Assembly: GCA_013151235.1 (NCBI GenBank)
Contig: JAADIO010000016.1
Span: forward strand, 36,553-100,552
Length of the DNA stretch: 64,000 bases
Origin: Deltaproteobacteria bacterium
GTDB taxonomy: Bacteria; CG2-30-53-67
Reading direction: 5' to 3'
Position numbers and translations under genes: made by a program. Every line of letters begins with the position of its first letter. The stretch's first letter is position 1. Positions 33,830 through 41,465 of this stretch are shown here, piece by piece. The notes below the pieces were generated by a model. It was given only the letters and a program-made list of their open reading frames with translations, was not told the origin of the DNA and ran no database searches.

Positions 33830-34225
33830 ATGACCGAAAAGATGGCGATGGTGGTGTCGACCAACGAAATCGACAAGTTGATTACCATATTCAACCTGGC
33901 TTTGGGAGGGGCCTCCATGGGAATGGAGGTGATTCTCTTCTTCTCCTTTCACGGCCTGGAGCTTCTGAAAAAGGACAAATCCGGCGACAGCTATCAGAAA
34001 CCGGATCGATCCCTGGAAAAGATGATGGCCCACCCCAAGTTCCCCTCGATTGATCAGATGGTCATCATGTGCAAGGAAATGGGGGTCAAATTTATTGCCT
34101 GTTCCCAGTCGATGGAGTTCATGGGGCTCACCCGGGAGGATCTCCTTCCCGTGGTCGACCGTGTGGCCGGAGTGGCGACCTTTCTGGCCGATGCGGGGGA
34201 TGCAAAGATTAATCTCATGCTGTGA
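33830..34225 (+). CDS. DsrE/DsrF-like protein
   Basis: A 131-residue protein of the DsrE/F family, which binds or relays persulfide sulfur or acts as small peroxiredoxin-like partners. It starts MTEKMAMVVST and has NLALGGASMGMEVILFFSF and two Cys in VIMCKEMGVKFIACSQSM, matching the family pattern. GGAAG precedes the ATG. It overlaps the TusA-like reading frame upstream start, pointing to coupled translation and a sulfur-relay role with it. Confidence 0.82.
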   Translation: MTEKMAMVVSTNEIDKLITIFNLALGGASMGMEVILFFSFHGLELLKKDKSGDSYQKPDRSLEKMMAHPKFPSIDQMVIMCKEMGVKFIACSQSMEFMGLTREDLLPVVDRVAGVATFLADAGDAKINLML

Positions 34226-34239
34226 ATGAGGAGATGTCG

Positions 34240-34521
34240 ATGAAGACCAATGCAATCAAGGCCGATGTCGTGCTGGACGCCTTCGGCCTGATCTGCCCGA
34301 TGCCGATTGCCAAGACCTGTCAGGCGATCAAGAACATGGAGGTGGGACAGGTGCTGGAAGTGATTGCCGATGATGAGGGGATCGTGGAGGATATGCCCAG
34401 CTGGTGCGACACAACAGGCAACGAATTCCTGGGCATTACCGAGGAGGACGGTGAATTCCATGCCCTCGTTCGGAAGCGGGCCGATGAGAAGGAAAAGTGC
34501 GATCGTCCTCCCTGTAATTAG
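34240..34521 (+). CDS. TusA-like sulfurtransferase
   Basis: The sulfur carrier motif is LICPMPIAKT, with the acceptor Cys near residue 19, then GQVLEVIADDEGIVEDMPSW, the usual TusA fold. A short Cys-containing tail (CDRPPCN) is unusual. The ATG follows GAGGAG by six bases; a GTG at 34222 overlapping the previous stop is the alternative. The chain Rrf2, desulfurase, DsrE, TusA suggests one sulfur-transfer route. Confidence 0.9.
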   Translation: MKTNAIKADVVLDAFGLICPMPIAKTCQAIKNMEVGQVLEVIADDEGIVEDMPSWCDTTGNEFLGITEEDGEFHALVRKRADEKEKCDRPPCN

Positions 34522-34558
34522 TTTGGAATGCCTTTAGGAGGAACGACCGGGAGAGTTG

Positions 34559-34891
34559 ATGGCCAATAAGAGAAGACATAAACGAAGAATCAATCGAAGT
34601 ACGATCAAATTCGGAGAAGAGGTCTGCGACAAAACGGCCTTTACAAGTAATCTGACCCCTGAGGGTTTCTTCCTCCGGACCAATCGGGTCTATCCCCCCG
34701 GCAGGACCCTCCGCTTCGAGTTTCGCTCTCCTGCAGGGGAGATTGTGAACGTTACGGGGAAGGTAGTCCATGCCACGCGTGTTCCCATCCATTTTGCCGG
34801 TTTGCGCAAGAACGGCATGGGGATTGAGATCGTTGGGGAGAATGAAGCCTACCGGAATCTCCTGGAGTCCCTGAAAATCGGCGGAAAGTAG
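34559..34891 (+). CDS. PilZ domain protein
   Basis: A stand-alone PilZ domain that binds c-di-GMP. The RRHKRR motif at the N-terminus and the (D/N)xSxxG-like segment SNLTPEGFFLRTN match the two ligand-binding blocks, although the second block is modified. Ends in a short helix. No effector partner is adjacent, so it may act by binding other proteins. Confidence 0.82.
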   Translation: MANKRRHKRRINRSTIKFGEEVCDKTAFTSNLTPEGFFLRTNRVYPPGRTLRFEFRSPAGEIVNVTGKVVHATRVPIHFAGLRKNGMGIEIVGENEAYRNLLESLKIGGK

Positions 34892-35123
34892 TCTTTCAAC
34901 CCGGAACTGTCGGAATCATAGCGGTTCCCCTGTTTCTGCATGCACTCCGTCATTCTTGCCTGATCCATAAAATCAGGTATTTAAAAAGCACGTATTTCTG
35001 CCTGTTTGTCATTCTTCCGTATAATTTAGATCATTTGCAAAAATAATGTGTGACTTTTGCCTTCCTCATTTCACTATACAGGTAAACAATGTGTTGGAAC
35101 TCAATGGTTTCTGAGGGGGCGTC
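34892..35123. other. AT-rich intergenic region
   Basis: Contains a weak CCTGAT/ATCAGG hairpin and probable promoter sequence for the gene at 35124. No RNA or gene is recognised. Confidence 0.4.
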
Positions 35124-35486
35124 ATGAAATTTTCAGACAGGGTATTGATTGAAGGGTTACGATCCAAAGATGAAAAAGCATTTTTGATTTTTTATGAAAC
35201 CTTTTTTCCTCGGGTTTTTAACTATCTGAATGATTCTTTGGGGAAAAGGAAGAAAGCCGAAAAATTAACGGAGGCGGTCCTGACGGAAGTACTCCAGTCC
35301 CTGGATGAGAGACCCCGTCGGTTGACCCTGAACGAATGGTTCTTTCAGGTCACGCGGCGTCGTCTTGCGGAATACCGGTCGAAAAACGATTTTCATGCTG
35401 TTGACCGGATCCGTATCGGCGGTGAAGAGGTCGCCGACTTTTTCCGTTTTGAAGAGATGCTTTTACAGAGTGTTTCCCAAAGGTAG
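35124..35486 (+). CDS. Sigma-70 region-2-only protein
   Basis: The 120-residue protein fits sigma factor region 2: DEKAFLIFYETFFPRVFNYL, then helices, then LNEWFFQVTRRRLAEYR, in which the Trp and the arginines fit the core- and -10-binding helix. No region 4 (-35 reader) follows; a full ECF factor would be about 160-190 residues. It may be a short sigma-like protein that acts differently or a shortened ECF factor. The next gene is a small membrane protein in the usual anti-sigma position. Confidence 0.62.
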   Translation: MKFSDRVLIEGLRSKDEKAFLIFYETFFPRVFNYLNDSLGKRKKAEKLTEAVLTEVLQSLDERPRRLTLNEWFFQVTRRRLAEYRSKNDFHAVDRIRIGGEEVADFFRFEEMLLQSVSQR

Positions 35487-35508
35487 TATTAAGGGAGGTT
35501 GAGGATCC

Positions 35509-35733
35509 ATGGGAAAAAAGATGAACCGGAATGCTTGGATGTGCGATCCGAAAGTAAAAAGATTGCCCGACTGTTGCGAAGATCTGGACGAGTTCGAAAA
35601 ATTCATTACTGCCGACCAGGCCCCCATCAAGGCCTCGCCGCAGTTCAAGAAAAACCTTCGGGAAAAACTCTGGTACATCCTGAAGAACAAGCACTATATC
35701 TTCTTTGCCTGCATGATGATTTTCTTCAGTTGA
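35509..35733 (+). CDS. Small C-terminally anchored membrane protein, possible anti-sigma
   Basis: A 74-residue protein: a cysteine-bearing N-terminus (CDPKVKRLPDCCEDLDEFEKF), PQFKKNLREKLW as often seen just before anti-sigma membrane segments, then HYIFFACMMIFFS as one span at the extreme C-terminus. GGGAGG is upstream. Its tail-anchored form and position after the sigma-like gene suggest it sequesters that protein. This is inferred. Confidence 0.55.
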   Translation: MGKKMNRNAWMCDPKVKRLPDCCEDLDEFEKFITADQAPIKASPQFKKNLREKLWYILKNKHYIFFACMMIFFS

Positions 35734-35792
35734 ACGGACCGGTTCCTCCTGCTCTCAAGGAGGAACCGGAGCCGGCGTTCTCCGTTGCCCTG

Positions 35793-36698
35793 TCAAGAGG
35801 GGGCAAAAAATGTGTACTCCCGGATAAAATCATAGAATGTCCTTGTTGCAAGGGAGAGATTTTCCTCCGCTCCACGGACCAGGAAGAAGTCTCTATGTAA
35901 TTGTTTCCCGGAAGGGTTCAAGATCCGGAGGGTTCCCTCCCGCAATCCCGCTGCGGCGGACCATCTTGAGACGAAGGCGATCCCGATTCCGGATCTGACC
36001 ATGCGGACAATAAGGCCGGGGCGGTCGAGAGTCATCAGGATCCTTATCTCGCCCGGTTCGATCCTGCGTTGATGGAAGAACCGGTCCGCGCAGCTTCGCA
36101 TACCGGTCCCCACGGGGGGCAGGATGAAGGGTTGTGTGACCAAATCACGGGAGGAGATCCGCTCTTCCCGGGCCAGCGGGTTTTCATCGGATGCGATGAG
36201 GACGATTTCATCCCGGGCCAGAAGGTCATAGCGGAGGGTGCGATGGGGGACCTGTCGATCCACGAAGCCGATATCGACCTTGCCGTCCAGCAGGTACCCG
36301 ATGATTCGTTCCGTCCCGCCCGTTTGAAGGTGAAGGCTGACCTCCGGGTAGCTTAGGAGGAAGCGGTAGAGCACGGGTGTGAGGAGACTTCCTGCAATTG
36401 TCTGGTCGGCGCCGATCGGCAGGACACCCCGCACCTTCTCTGTTATCTGATCGACGGCCTCTTCCAGCTTCCGGAACTGGCCCAGGATCTTCCGGGCGTG
36501 TGCGTAAAAAACCCTTCCCGCCGATGTAGGAACGACGGACCTCCCCCTCCTGTTCAGCAGCCGGACCCCCATCTCCTCTTCCAGGTTCCGGATAAGATGG
36601 CTTACGGCGGACTGCGTGAGGAGTTGGGCTTCCGCCGCCTTCGAGAAGCTTCCGTGTTCCACGACCAGGCAGAAGGTCTGTAGCCGGTGATCATCCAT
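35793..36698 (-). CDS. LysR-family regulator of the tungstate/molybdate-type operon
   Basis: LTTR with helix-turn-helix HGSFSKAAEAQLLTQSAVSHLIRNLE (first 30 residues) and the periplasmic-binding-like effector domain from about residue 90. It is divergent from the ABC operon at 36863, 164 bases apart. In that gap is GATGAA-CGGAA-TTCATC (36757-36773), a T-N11-A type palindrome, and ATGAATTCAT (36785-36794), which are candidate operators. The ligand is presumably the imported oxyanion, by context only. Confidence 0.85.
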   Translation of the reverse strand: MDDHRLQTFCLVVEHGSFSKAAEAQLLTQSAVSHLIRNLEEEMGVRLLNRRGRSVVPTSAGRVFYAHARKILGQFRKLEEAVDQITEKVRGVLPIGADQTIAGSLLTPVLYRFLLSYPEVSLHLQTGGTERIIGYLLDGKVDIGFVDRQVPHRTLRYDLLARDEIVLIASDENPLAREERISSRDLVTQPFILPPVGTGMRSCADRFFHQRRIEPGEIRILMTLDRPGLIVRMVRSGIGIAFVSRWSAAAGLREGTLRILNPSGKQLHRDFFLVRGAEENLSLATRTFYDFIREYTFFAPS

Positions 36699-36756
36699 AA
36701 GATTTCATGGTCCTTCGTTGACGTCCCTCTTGCCGCTGTCCTGGAAAAGGGAACAA

Positions 36757-36794
36757 GATGAACGGAATTCATCCGGAAGGTGAGATGAATTCAT
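36757..36794. promoter_or_regulatory. Candidate LysR operator palindromes
   Basis: GATGAA-N5-TTCATC, then a second palindrome ATGAATTCAT, lie between the divergent lysR and the first binding-protein gene. Confidence 0.45.
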
Positions 36795-36862
36795 TTGCTT
36801 TCCCGGTCTCTCCTATCATATATATCCCCATCTCGTTTTACAAAAGAAAAAAGGGGGGAGAG

Positions 36863-37654
36863 ATGGCAAAACCGGTCCGGATCATGATGGCGTCGACGAG
36901 CAGTGTCCAGAACTCGGGGCTGCTGGACCGCCTGATCCCCGCCTACGAGAAGGCCACCCCCTATCCTGTCCGCGTCGAGGTCCTGGCCGTCGGTACGGGG
37001 AAGGCCATCCGCCTGGCGAAACGGGGGAAGGCGGATCTTCTCCTGATCCATGACCCCTTCCGTGAAGAAAAGTTTGTCCGGGAGGGTTACGGGGTAAACC
37101 GGAGAGAGGTCATGCACAACGGGTTCGTGCTTCTCGGACCCGCGCGGGACCCTGCCGGAGTACGGGAGGCGAAGAGCATCCGCGGGGCCTTCGAGAAGAT
37201 CGCCCGGAGCCGTTCTCCCTTCGTCTCCCGCGGGGACGACTCGGGGACGAACATGAAGGAGATGGACCTCTGGGAGGACTGCGGCATTCAGCCCGGGGGC
37301 AAGGGCTGGTACCTGGAGACGGGAGGGGGAATGGCGGAAACCCTCGCGGCCGCCGGCCGGGCCCGTGCCTACACCCTCTGTGACGAGGGAACCTATCTCA
37401 ACCATAACAGCGGATCGGACCTGGAGATTCTGCATCGCGGAGATCCCTGCCTGGTCAACGTGTACAGTCTCGTGGTCGTTAACCCGGCCCGCTTCCCGGC
37501 CGTCCGCTACCGGGAGGCGATGGACTTCATCGCATTCTGTACCTCGCCGGAAGGCCGACATCTGATCGGAGCATACGTCAAGCACGGCTCCCGTCTCTTC
37601 GAACCTGAAGGGATGGACGCCCTGCCGCCTTTCCGGGAATCACCCCTTTCGTGA
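36863..37654 (+). CDS. TupA-like oxyanion-binding protein without signal peptide
   Basis: The 263-residue chain has the TupA family features: ASTSSVQNSGLLDRLIPA, SRGDDSGTNMKEMDLW and the fold of a tungstate-binding protein. It is homologous to the next gene but starts MAKPVRIMM, with no signal peptide. The longer reading frame from an ATG at 36758 adds 35 residues that do not form a signal peptide either. GGGGGGAG lies just upstream of the chosen ATG. A cytoplasmic copy is odd; it may sense tungstate or molybdate, or the true start may be lost. Confidence 0.85.
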   Translation: MAKPVRIMMASTSSVQNSGLLDRLIPAYEKATPYPVRVEVLAVGTGKAIRLAKRGKADLLLIHDPFREEKFVREGYGVNRREVMHNGFVLLGPARDPAGVREAKSIRGAFEKIARSRSPFVSRGDDSGTNMKEMDLWEDCGIQPGGKGWYLETGGGMAETLAAAGRARAYTLCDEGTYLNHNSGSDLEILHRGDPCLVNVYSLVVVNPARFPAVRYREAMDFIAFCTSPEGRHLIGAYVKHGSRLFEPEGMDALPPFRESPLS

Positions 37655-37667
37655 AGGAGGTTCGCCC

Positions 37668-38486
37668 ATGTCTCTTATGCGTCTTCTGCAGTGGTTCCTG
37701 GTCCTTTCGTTCCTCTTCCCGCCCGGCGTTTCCGCGGCCGTGCGGATCCGTTGTGCCTCGACGACAAGCACACAGAACTCGGGGCTTCTTGATTACCTGC
37801 TGCCGCTTTTCGAAAGGGAGAGCGGTATCCATGTCGATGTCGTGGCCGTCGGAACCGGGGCCGCCCTGGAGATCGGGAAAAGGGGGGATGCCGATGTGGT
37901 TCTCGTCCACGCGAAAGACCTGGAACTCAAGGCGCTGAAAGCGGGGTTCTTCGTCAAGCGCAGGGACGTTATGTACAACGATTTCGTGATCCTGGGACCT
38001 CCTGCCGACCCGGCCGGTATCCGTGGGGCGGCCACGGTTCCGAAGGCCTTTCGACTGATCGCTGCGAAGGGGGCTCCCTTTGTGTCGAGGGGGGACCGGT
38101 CGGGGACCCATCACCGGGAACTCTTCCTGTGGAAGAAAGCCGGGATCAGCCCGAAGGGGAGGCCCTGGTATATGGAGGTGGGGCAGGGGATGGCGAAGAC
38201 GCTCCGGATCGCCTCGGAGAAGCAGGCTTACACATTGAGTGACCGGGGGACATGGCTTGCCGTGTCCGACCGTGACCGGCTTGCCCTTTCGATCCTTTAC
38301 GAAGGGAGCCCTCTTCTCCGCAACCAGTATGGCGTCATGGCGGTCAACCCTGCAAAACATCCCCATGTGAAATATCCGGAGGCCATGAAGCTGATCCGTT
38401 GGCTGACCTCCCCGGCGGGACAGAAGGCGATCGCCGCCTTCAAGGGGCCGGGTGGGCAGCAGCTCTTCTTCCCCGATGCCCGCTGA
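37668..38486 (+). CDS. tupA: TupA-like tungstate/molybdate-binding protein, exported
   Basis: Periplasmic substrate-binding protein of the TupABC type. The signal peptide (LLQWFLVLSFLFPPGVSA) ends near residue 24. The mature chain starts VRIRCASTTSTQNSGLLDYL, has SRGDRSGTHHREL, and closely follows the previous protein in layout. GAAGGAGG is seven bases upstream. It is followed by a permease and ATPase. Tungstate specificity, rather than molybdate, is inferred from the family. Confidence 0.92.
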   Translation: MSLMRLLQWFLVLSFLFPPGVSAAVRIRCASTTSTQNSGLLDYLLPLFERESGIHVDVVAVGTGAALEIGKRGDADVVLVHAKDLELKALKAGFFVKRRDVMYNDFVILGPPADPAGIRGAATVPKAFRLIAAKGAPFVSRGDRSGTHHRELFLWKKAGISPKGRPWYMEVGQGMAKTLRIASEKQAYTLSDRGTWLAVSDRDRLALSILYEGSPLLRNQYGVMAVNPAKHPHVKYPEAMKLIRWLTSPAGQKAIAAFKGPGGQQLFFPDAR

Positions 38487-38521
38487 CCGGGCGGTGAGGA
38501 AGAGAAGGGAGAGGATGTGTG

Positions 38522-39217
38522 ATGGACGTTTTCCTGCAGGCCTTTGCGATGATCCTCCAGCTCAAGCCGGAGCTGTTGCATATCATACTCCTTTCCCTCA
38601 GGGTATCCGGTCTTGCCCTCCTGGCGGCCACGCTTCTCGGGCTGCCCCTCGGTGCGGTTATGGGGATTGCCGTATTTCCAGGCCGGTCCCTTGCGATCAC
38701 CCTGGCCAACACCTTTATGGGATTGCCTCCCGTTGTGGTCGGGCTTGTTCTCTATCTGCTCCTGTCCCGGAGCGGTTGCCTCGGTTTTCTCGGCCTGCTC
38801 TATACCCCTTCGGCCATGATCCTGGCCCAGACTATTCTCGCCCTGCCGATCGTGGCTTCTCTCTGTCATTCGGCCATCGTCGGCGTAGATCCCCTGATCA
38901 GGCAGGCCGCTTCGACCCTCGGGGCGACCCCGTTGCAGCAGACGCTGACCGTTGTGGGCGAGGCGCGCTACGGGATCCTCTCCGCGATCATTGCCGCCTT
39001 CGGCCGGGTGATGGCGGAGGTGGGGGCGATCCTGATCGTGGGTGGGAACATCGCAGGTTATACCCGGGTGATGACGACGACGATTGCTTTGGAGACCGAC
39101 CAGGGTGAATTTGAGCTGGCCCTGGCGCTGGGTATGGTCCTCCTTTCGATCTCCCTTGTGATTAATCTCTTCCTGCATTACGTGCAGCAGCGCGGAAAGG
39201 TGCATTCCCCCCGATGA
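38522..39217 (+). CDS. tupB: TupB-like ABC permease
   Basis: A 231-residue inner-membrane protein with about five or six spans (LSLRVSGLALLAATLLGLPL and others). The cytoplasmic coupling loop is EVGAILIVGGNIAGYTR, matching the family. The stop overlaps the next start (ATGA). A single permease fits a homodimer pore. Confidence 0.92.
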   Translation: MDVFLQAFAMILQLKPELLHIILLSLRVSGLALLAATLLGLPLGAVMGIAVFPGRSLAITLANTFMGLPPVVVGLVLYLLLSRSGCLGFLGLLYTPSAMILAQTILALPIVASLCHSAIVGVDPLIRQAASTLGATPLQQTLTVVGEARYGILSAIIAAFGRVMAEVGAILIVGGNIAGYTRVMTTTIALETDQGEFELALALGMVLLSISLVINLFLHYVQQRGKVHSPR

Positions 39218-39867
39218 AACTCACCTTCGGCATCGAGGATATTGCGAAATCGTACCGGGGAATGCCGGTGCTGGCAGGCTGTTCCGCACGCTTCGACCGG
39301 CCCGGTGTTTACTGCCTGACGGGGCCGAACGGGAGCGGCAAGTCGACCCTTCTGCGCCTGTGCGCCCTGCTCGAAAGGCCGGACAGCGGCAGGGTCCGCT
39401 ACCTTAATTCGGGGCATCTGTTGCCTGCGGACATATCCCTGATGCGGCGTATTACCCTGGTCCTGTCGAAGGTAGGCTTGTTCCGGGCCACGGTCGGCGG
39501 GAATGTCGCCTACGGGCTTAAGGTCCGGGGTGTTCCGTGGAGGGAGCGGAAGGAGCGGGTAAACAGGGTTCTCGCGCAGCTTGGCCTCTCCCACAAGGAG
39601 AAGGACCCGGTCTTCGCCCTTTCGAGCGGAGAGGCACAGCGGGTGGGGGTCGCCAGGGCACTGGTGCTCATGCCGGAAGTCCTGTTTCTCGATGAACCGA
39701 CGGCCTTCGTAGACCGGGAGAGCAAGGGGATGATCGAGCGGACCATCATGGACATGAAGGAGGAAGGGAAGTCGATCGTGGTCCTGGCCACCCATGACCG
39801 TTCCCAGGTGAAACGGCTGGCCGACCGGGTTTTCGTTATGGAGGATGGCAAGATTCTCGAAACTTGA
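39214..39867 (+). CDS. tupC: TupC-like ABC ATPase
   Basis: The nucleotide-binding subunit has Walker A GPNGSGKST, the signature ALSSGEAQRVGVARAL, Walker B VLFLDEPTAF and a switch His in LATHDRS. It starts at an ATG overlapping the permease stop. Length (217) matches the short TupC/ModC type without a regulatory C-terminal domain. The inverted-repeat element B begins at its stop codon. Confidence 0.95.
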   Translation: MKLTFGIEDIAKSYRGMPVLAGCSARFDRPGVYCLTGPNGSGKSTLLRLCALLERPDSGRVRYLNSGHLLPADISLMRRITLVLSKVGLFRATVGGNVAYGLKVRGVPWRERKERVNRVLAQLGLSHKEKDPVFALSSGEAQRVGVARALVLMPEVLFLDEPTAFVDRESKGMIERTIMDMKEEGKSIVVLATHDRSQVKRLADRVFVMEDGKILET

Positions 39868-40047
39868 TGAACTCGTAAAAAGTCATTTCCCGGATACCGT
39901 TCATGGTTCGACAGGCTTCCGAGCATGTGGTTCGGCAAGCTCACCATGCTCGGAAGCCGGTCGAACCACACGAACGGAATATCAATCACTTACACCGTTC
40001 GCCCTGAGCGTGTCGAAGGGTCGAACGGACTTTTTACGACTTCATCA
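39865..40047. repeat. Inverted-repeat (MITE-like) element, copy B
   Basis: 183 bases with ends TGATGAACTCGTAAAAAGTC and GACTTTTTACGACTTCATCA, inverted with one mismatch over 20 bases. Its reverse complement aligns with copy A through GATATTCCGTTC and the CGAGCATG palindromes. The first bases are the end of tupC. A 21-base direct repeat, AACTTGATGAACTCGTAAAAA, occurs at its left edge and again just after its right end (about 40049). Confidence 0.88.
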
Positions 40048-40099
40048 AACTTGATGAACTCGTAAAAACAGGTTTTCTGCAGGCGAAAAGGAGGAGGAG

Positions 40100-41419
40100 A
40101 TGGGGAAAAGGATGTTTTGGAAGAAGGGATTGATCCTCTTGACGGGGGTCCTGATGGCGGGAGCGGTTCTCTTCCCCCGGCCGGTCTTTGCCCGCGGGTT
40201 CTTCAGCGGCGATACCGATACGGAGGAACTGATCCGGGTGCTGAAGGAGAAGGGGCTTCTGACGGATCAGGAGGTCGCCCGGATCAGGACACGGATTGAG
40301 CATGGGCGGAAGGCCGCTTCCCTGAAGATTCAGGGAAGGATCCAGGCCCGGTACACGAGTATAGAGGATCATGCCGGGACGACTGCGCAGGATGCGAACG
40401 GGTTCCGGCTCCAGCGGGTCCGGCTGATCTTCAGGGGGAATGTCGTGCCCCGTCTCGGCTATTTTATTCATCTGAATTTCGACCAGGGAACGGACGGCCA
40501 CGTGTGGGATACCTACCTTCAGTACGATTTCGGTCCGGGAATCGGTCATGTCCGCATCGGCCAGTTCAAGGTCCCCTTCGGCCGCCAGTGGCTGACATCA
40601 TCCACGAAGTTCCTTTTCATGAACCGCAGCAATATCGGTGACAACCTCGGTTTCCGCCGGGATATCGGGATCATGTTTGAGCGTCACTCCGCTTACAACC
40701 AGGGTGCCTTCGCCCGGGAGAACATGAAGGAGCCGGTCTGGAATTATTCCGTCGGGATCTTCAACGGGAACCACAGGGCGAACGGCAACGGTTTCCTCTC
40801 CGGTTCCGACAGTTCCGCCCGGATCGGTAAGGGGAATGACAACGACCAGTATCTATACGTGGGCCGTCTCACCTGGACCCCCGTGAAAGGGGATCGGGGG
40901 CTCAAAAGGGTAAGCCTCGGCCTGAGCGCCGGATATCAGCGCAGCCCGACGAACGGGGACAAGTTCGTTCTCGACGATTCGAAAAAGGCGGCCTTCGACG
41001 TCTCCTCGGGCGAACCCTGGAAGTTCTCCGATTACGAGGCGGCCTGGGGCGCGGACGGCCAGGTCATCATCGGGCCGGCCATCATCCAGGCCGAGTATAT
41101 CCGTCGGAAGCTGAAGACCGACGATCTGCTTACCTTTGCCGACGGTGACCGGGCCCGGTCGGTCACAGCCGACGGGTGGTATCTGCAGGGGGGGTATTAC
41201 GTGATTCCCGGAAAACTTTCTCTGAACGCCCGTTACGAGACCTACGACCCCAACCGTGCGGTCACCTCGCGAAATGATTACAGCCGTTATGCCCTGGGGT
41301 TCAACTATTACATCCGCAAGAACCGGTTCAAGCTCCAGGGAGATTACACCTGGCAGGACGAGGCCGTGGAGGATCTGAGCAACAACTTCTGGGAGTTGCA
41401 GTTGCAGGCGCTGTTCTGA
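40100..41419 (+). CDS. OprO/OprP-type porin
   Basis: A 439-residue outer-membrane channel of the phosphate-selective porin family. The signal peptide is LILLTGVLMAGAVLFPRPVFA. A short helical stretch (LKEKGLLTDQEVARIRTRI) precedes the barrel, as in several porins of this group. Barrel marks include RVRLIFRGNVVPRLGYFIHLN and a C-terminal LQLQALF. As it follows the tup genes, it may supply oxyanions to them; this is by context only. GGAGGAG is upstream. Confidence 0.9.
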   Translation: MGKRMFWKKGLILLTGVLMAGAVLFPRPVFARGFFSGDTDTEELIRVLKEKGLLTDQEVARIRTRIEHGRKAASLKIQGRIQARYTSIEDHAGTTAQDANGFRLQRVRLIFRGNVVPRLGYFIHLNFDQGTDGHVWDTYLQYDFGPGIGHVRIGQFKVPFGRQWLTSSTKFLFMNRSNIGDNLGFRRDIGIMFERHSAYNQGAFARENMKEPVWNYSVGIFNGNHRANGNGFLSGSDSSARIGKGNDNDQYLYVGRLTWTPVKGDRGLKRVSLGLSAGYQRSPTNGDKFVLDDSKKAAFDVSSGEPWKFSDYEAAWGADGQVIIGPAIIQAEYIRRKLKTDDLLTFADGDRARSVTADGWYLQGGYYVIPGKLSLNARYETYDPNRAVTSRNDYSRYALGFNYYIRKNRFKLQGDYTWQDEAVEDLSNNFWELQLQALF

Positions 41420-41432
41420 AAGGCCTCTTAGG

Positions 41433-41456
41433 CAAAGGGGGGTAGGGGGGATTTGA
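41433..41456. repeat. GGGGGG-type dispersed repeat, partial copy
   Basis: CAAAGGGGGGTAGGGGGGATTTGA, a short copy of the repeat also seen at 57799 and 63109. It lies between convergent porin and kinase genes. Confidence 0.75.
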
Positions 41457-41465
41457 ACTGAGACA

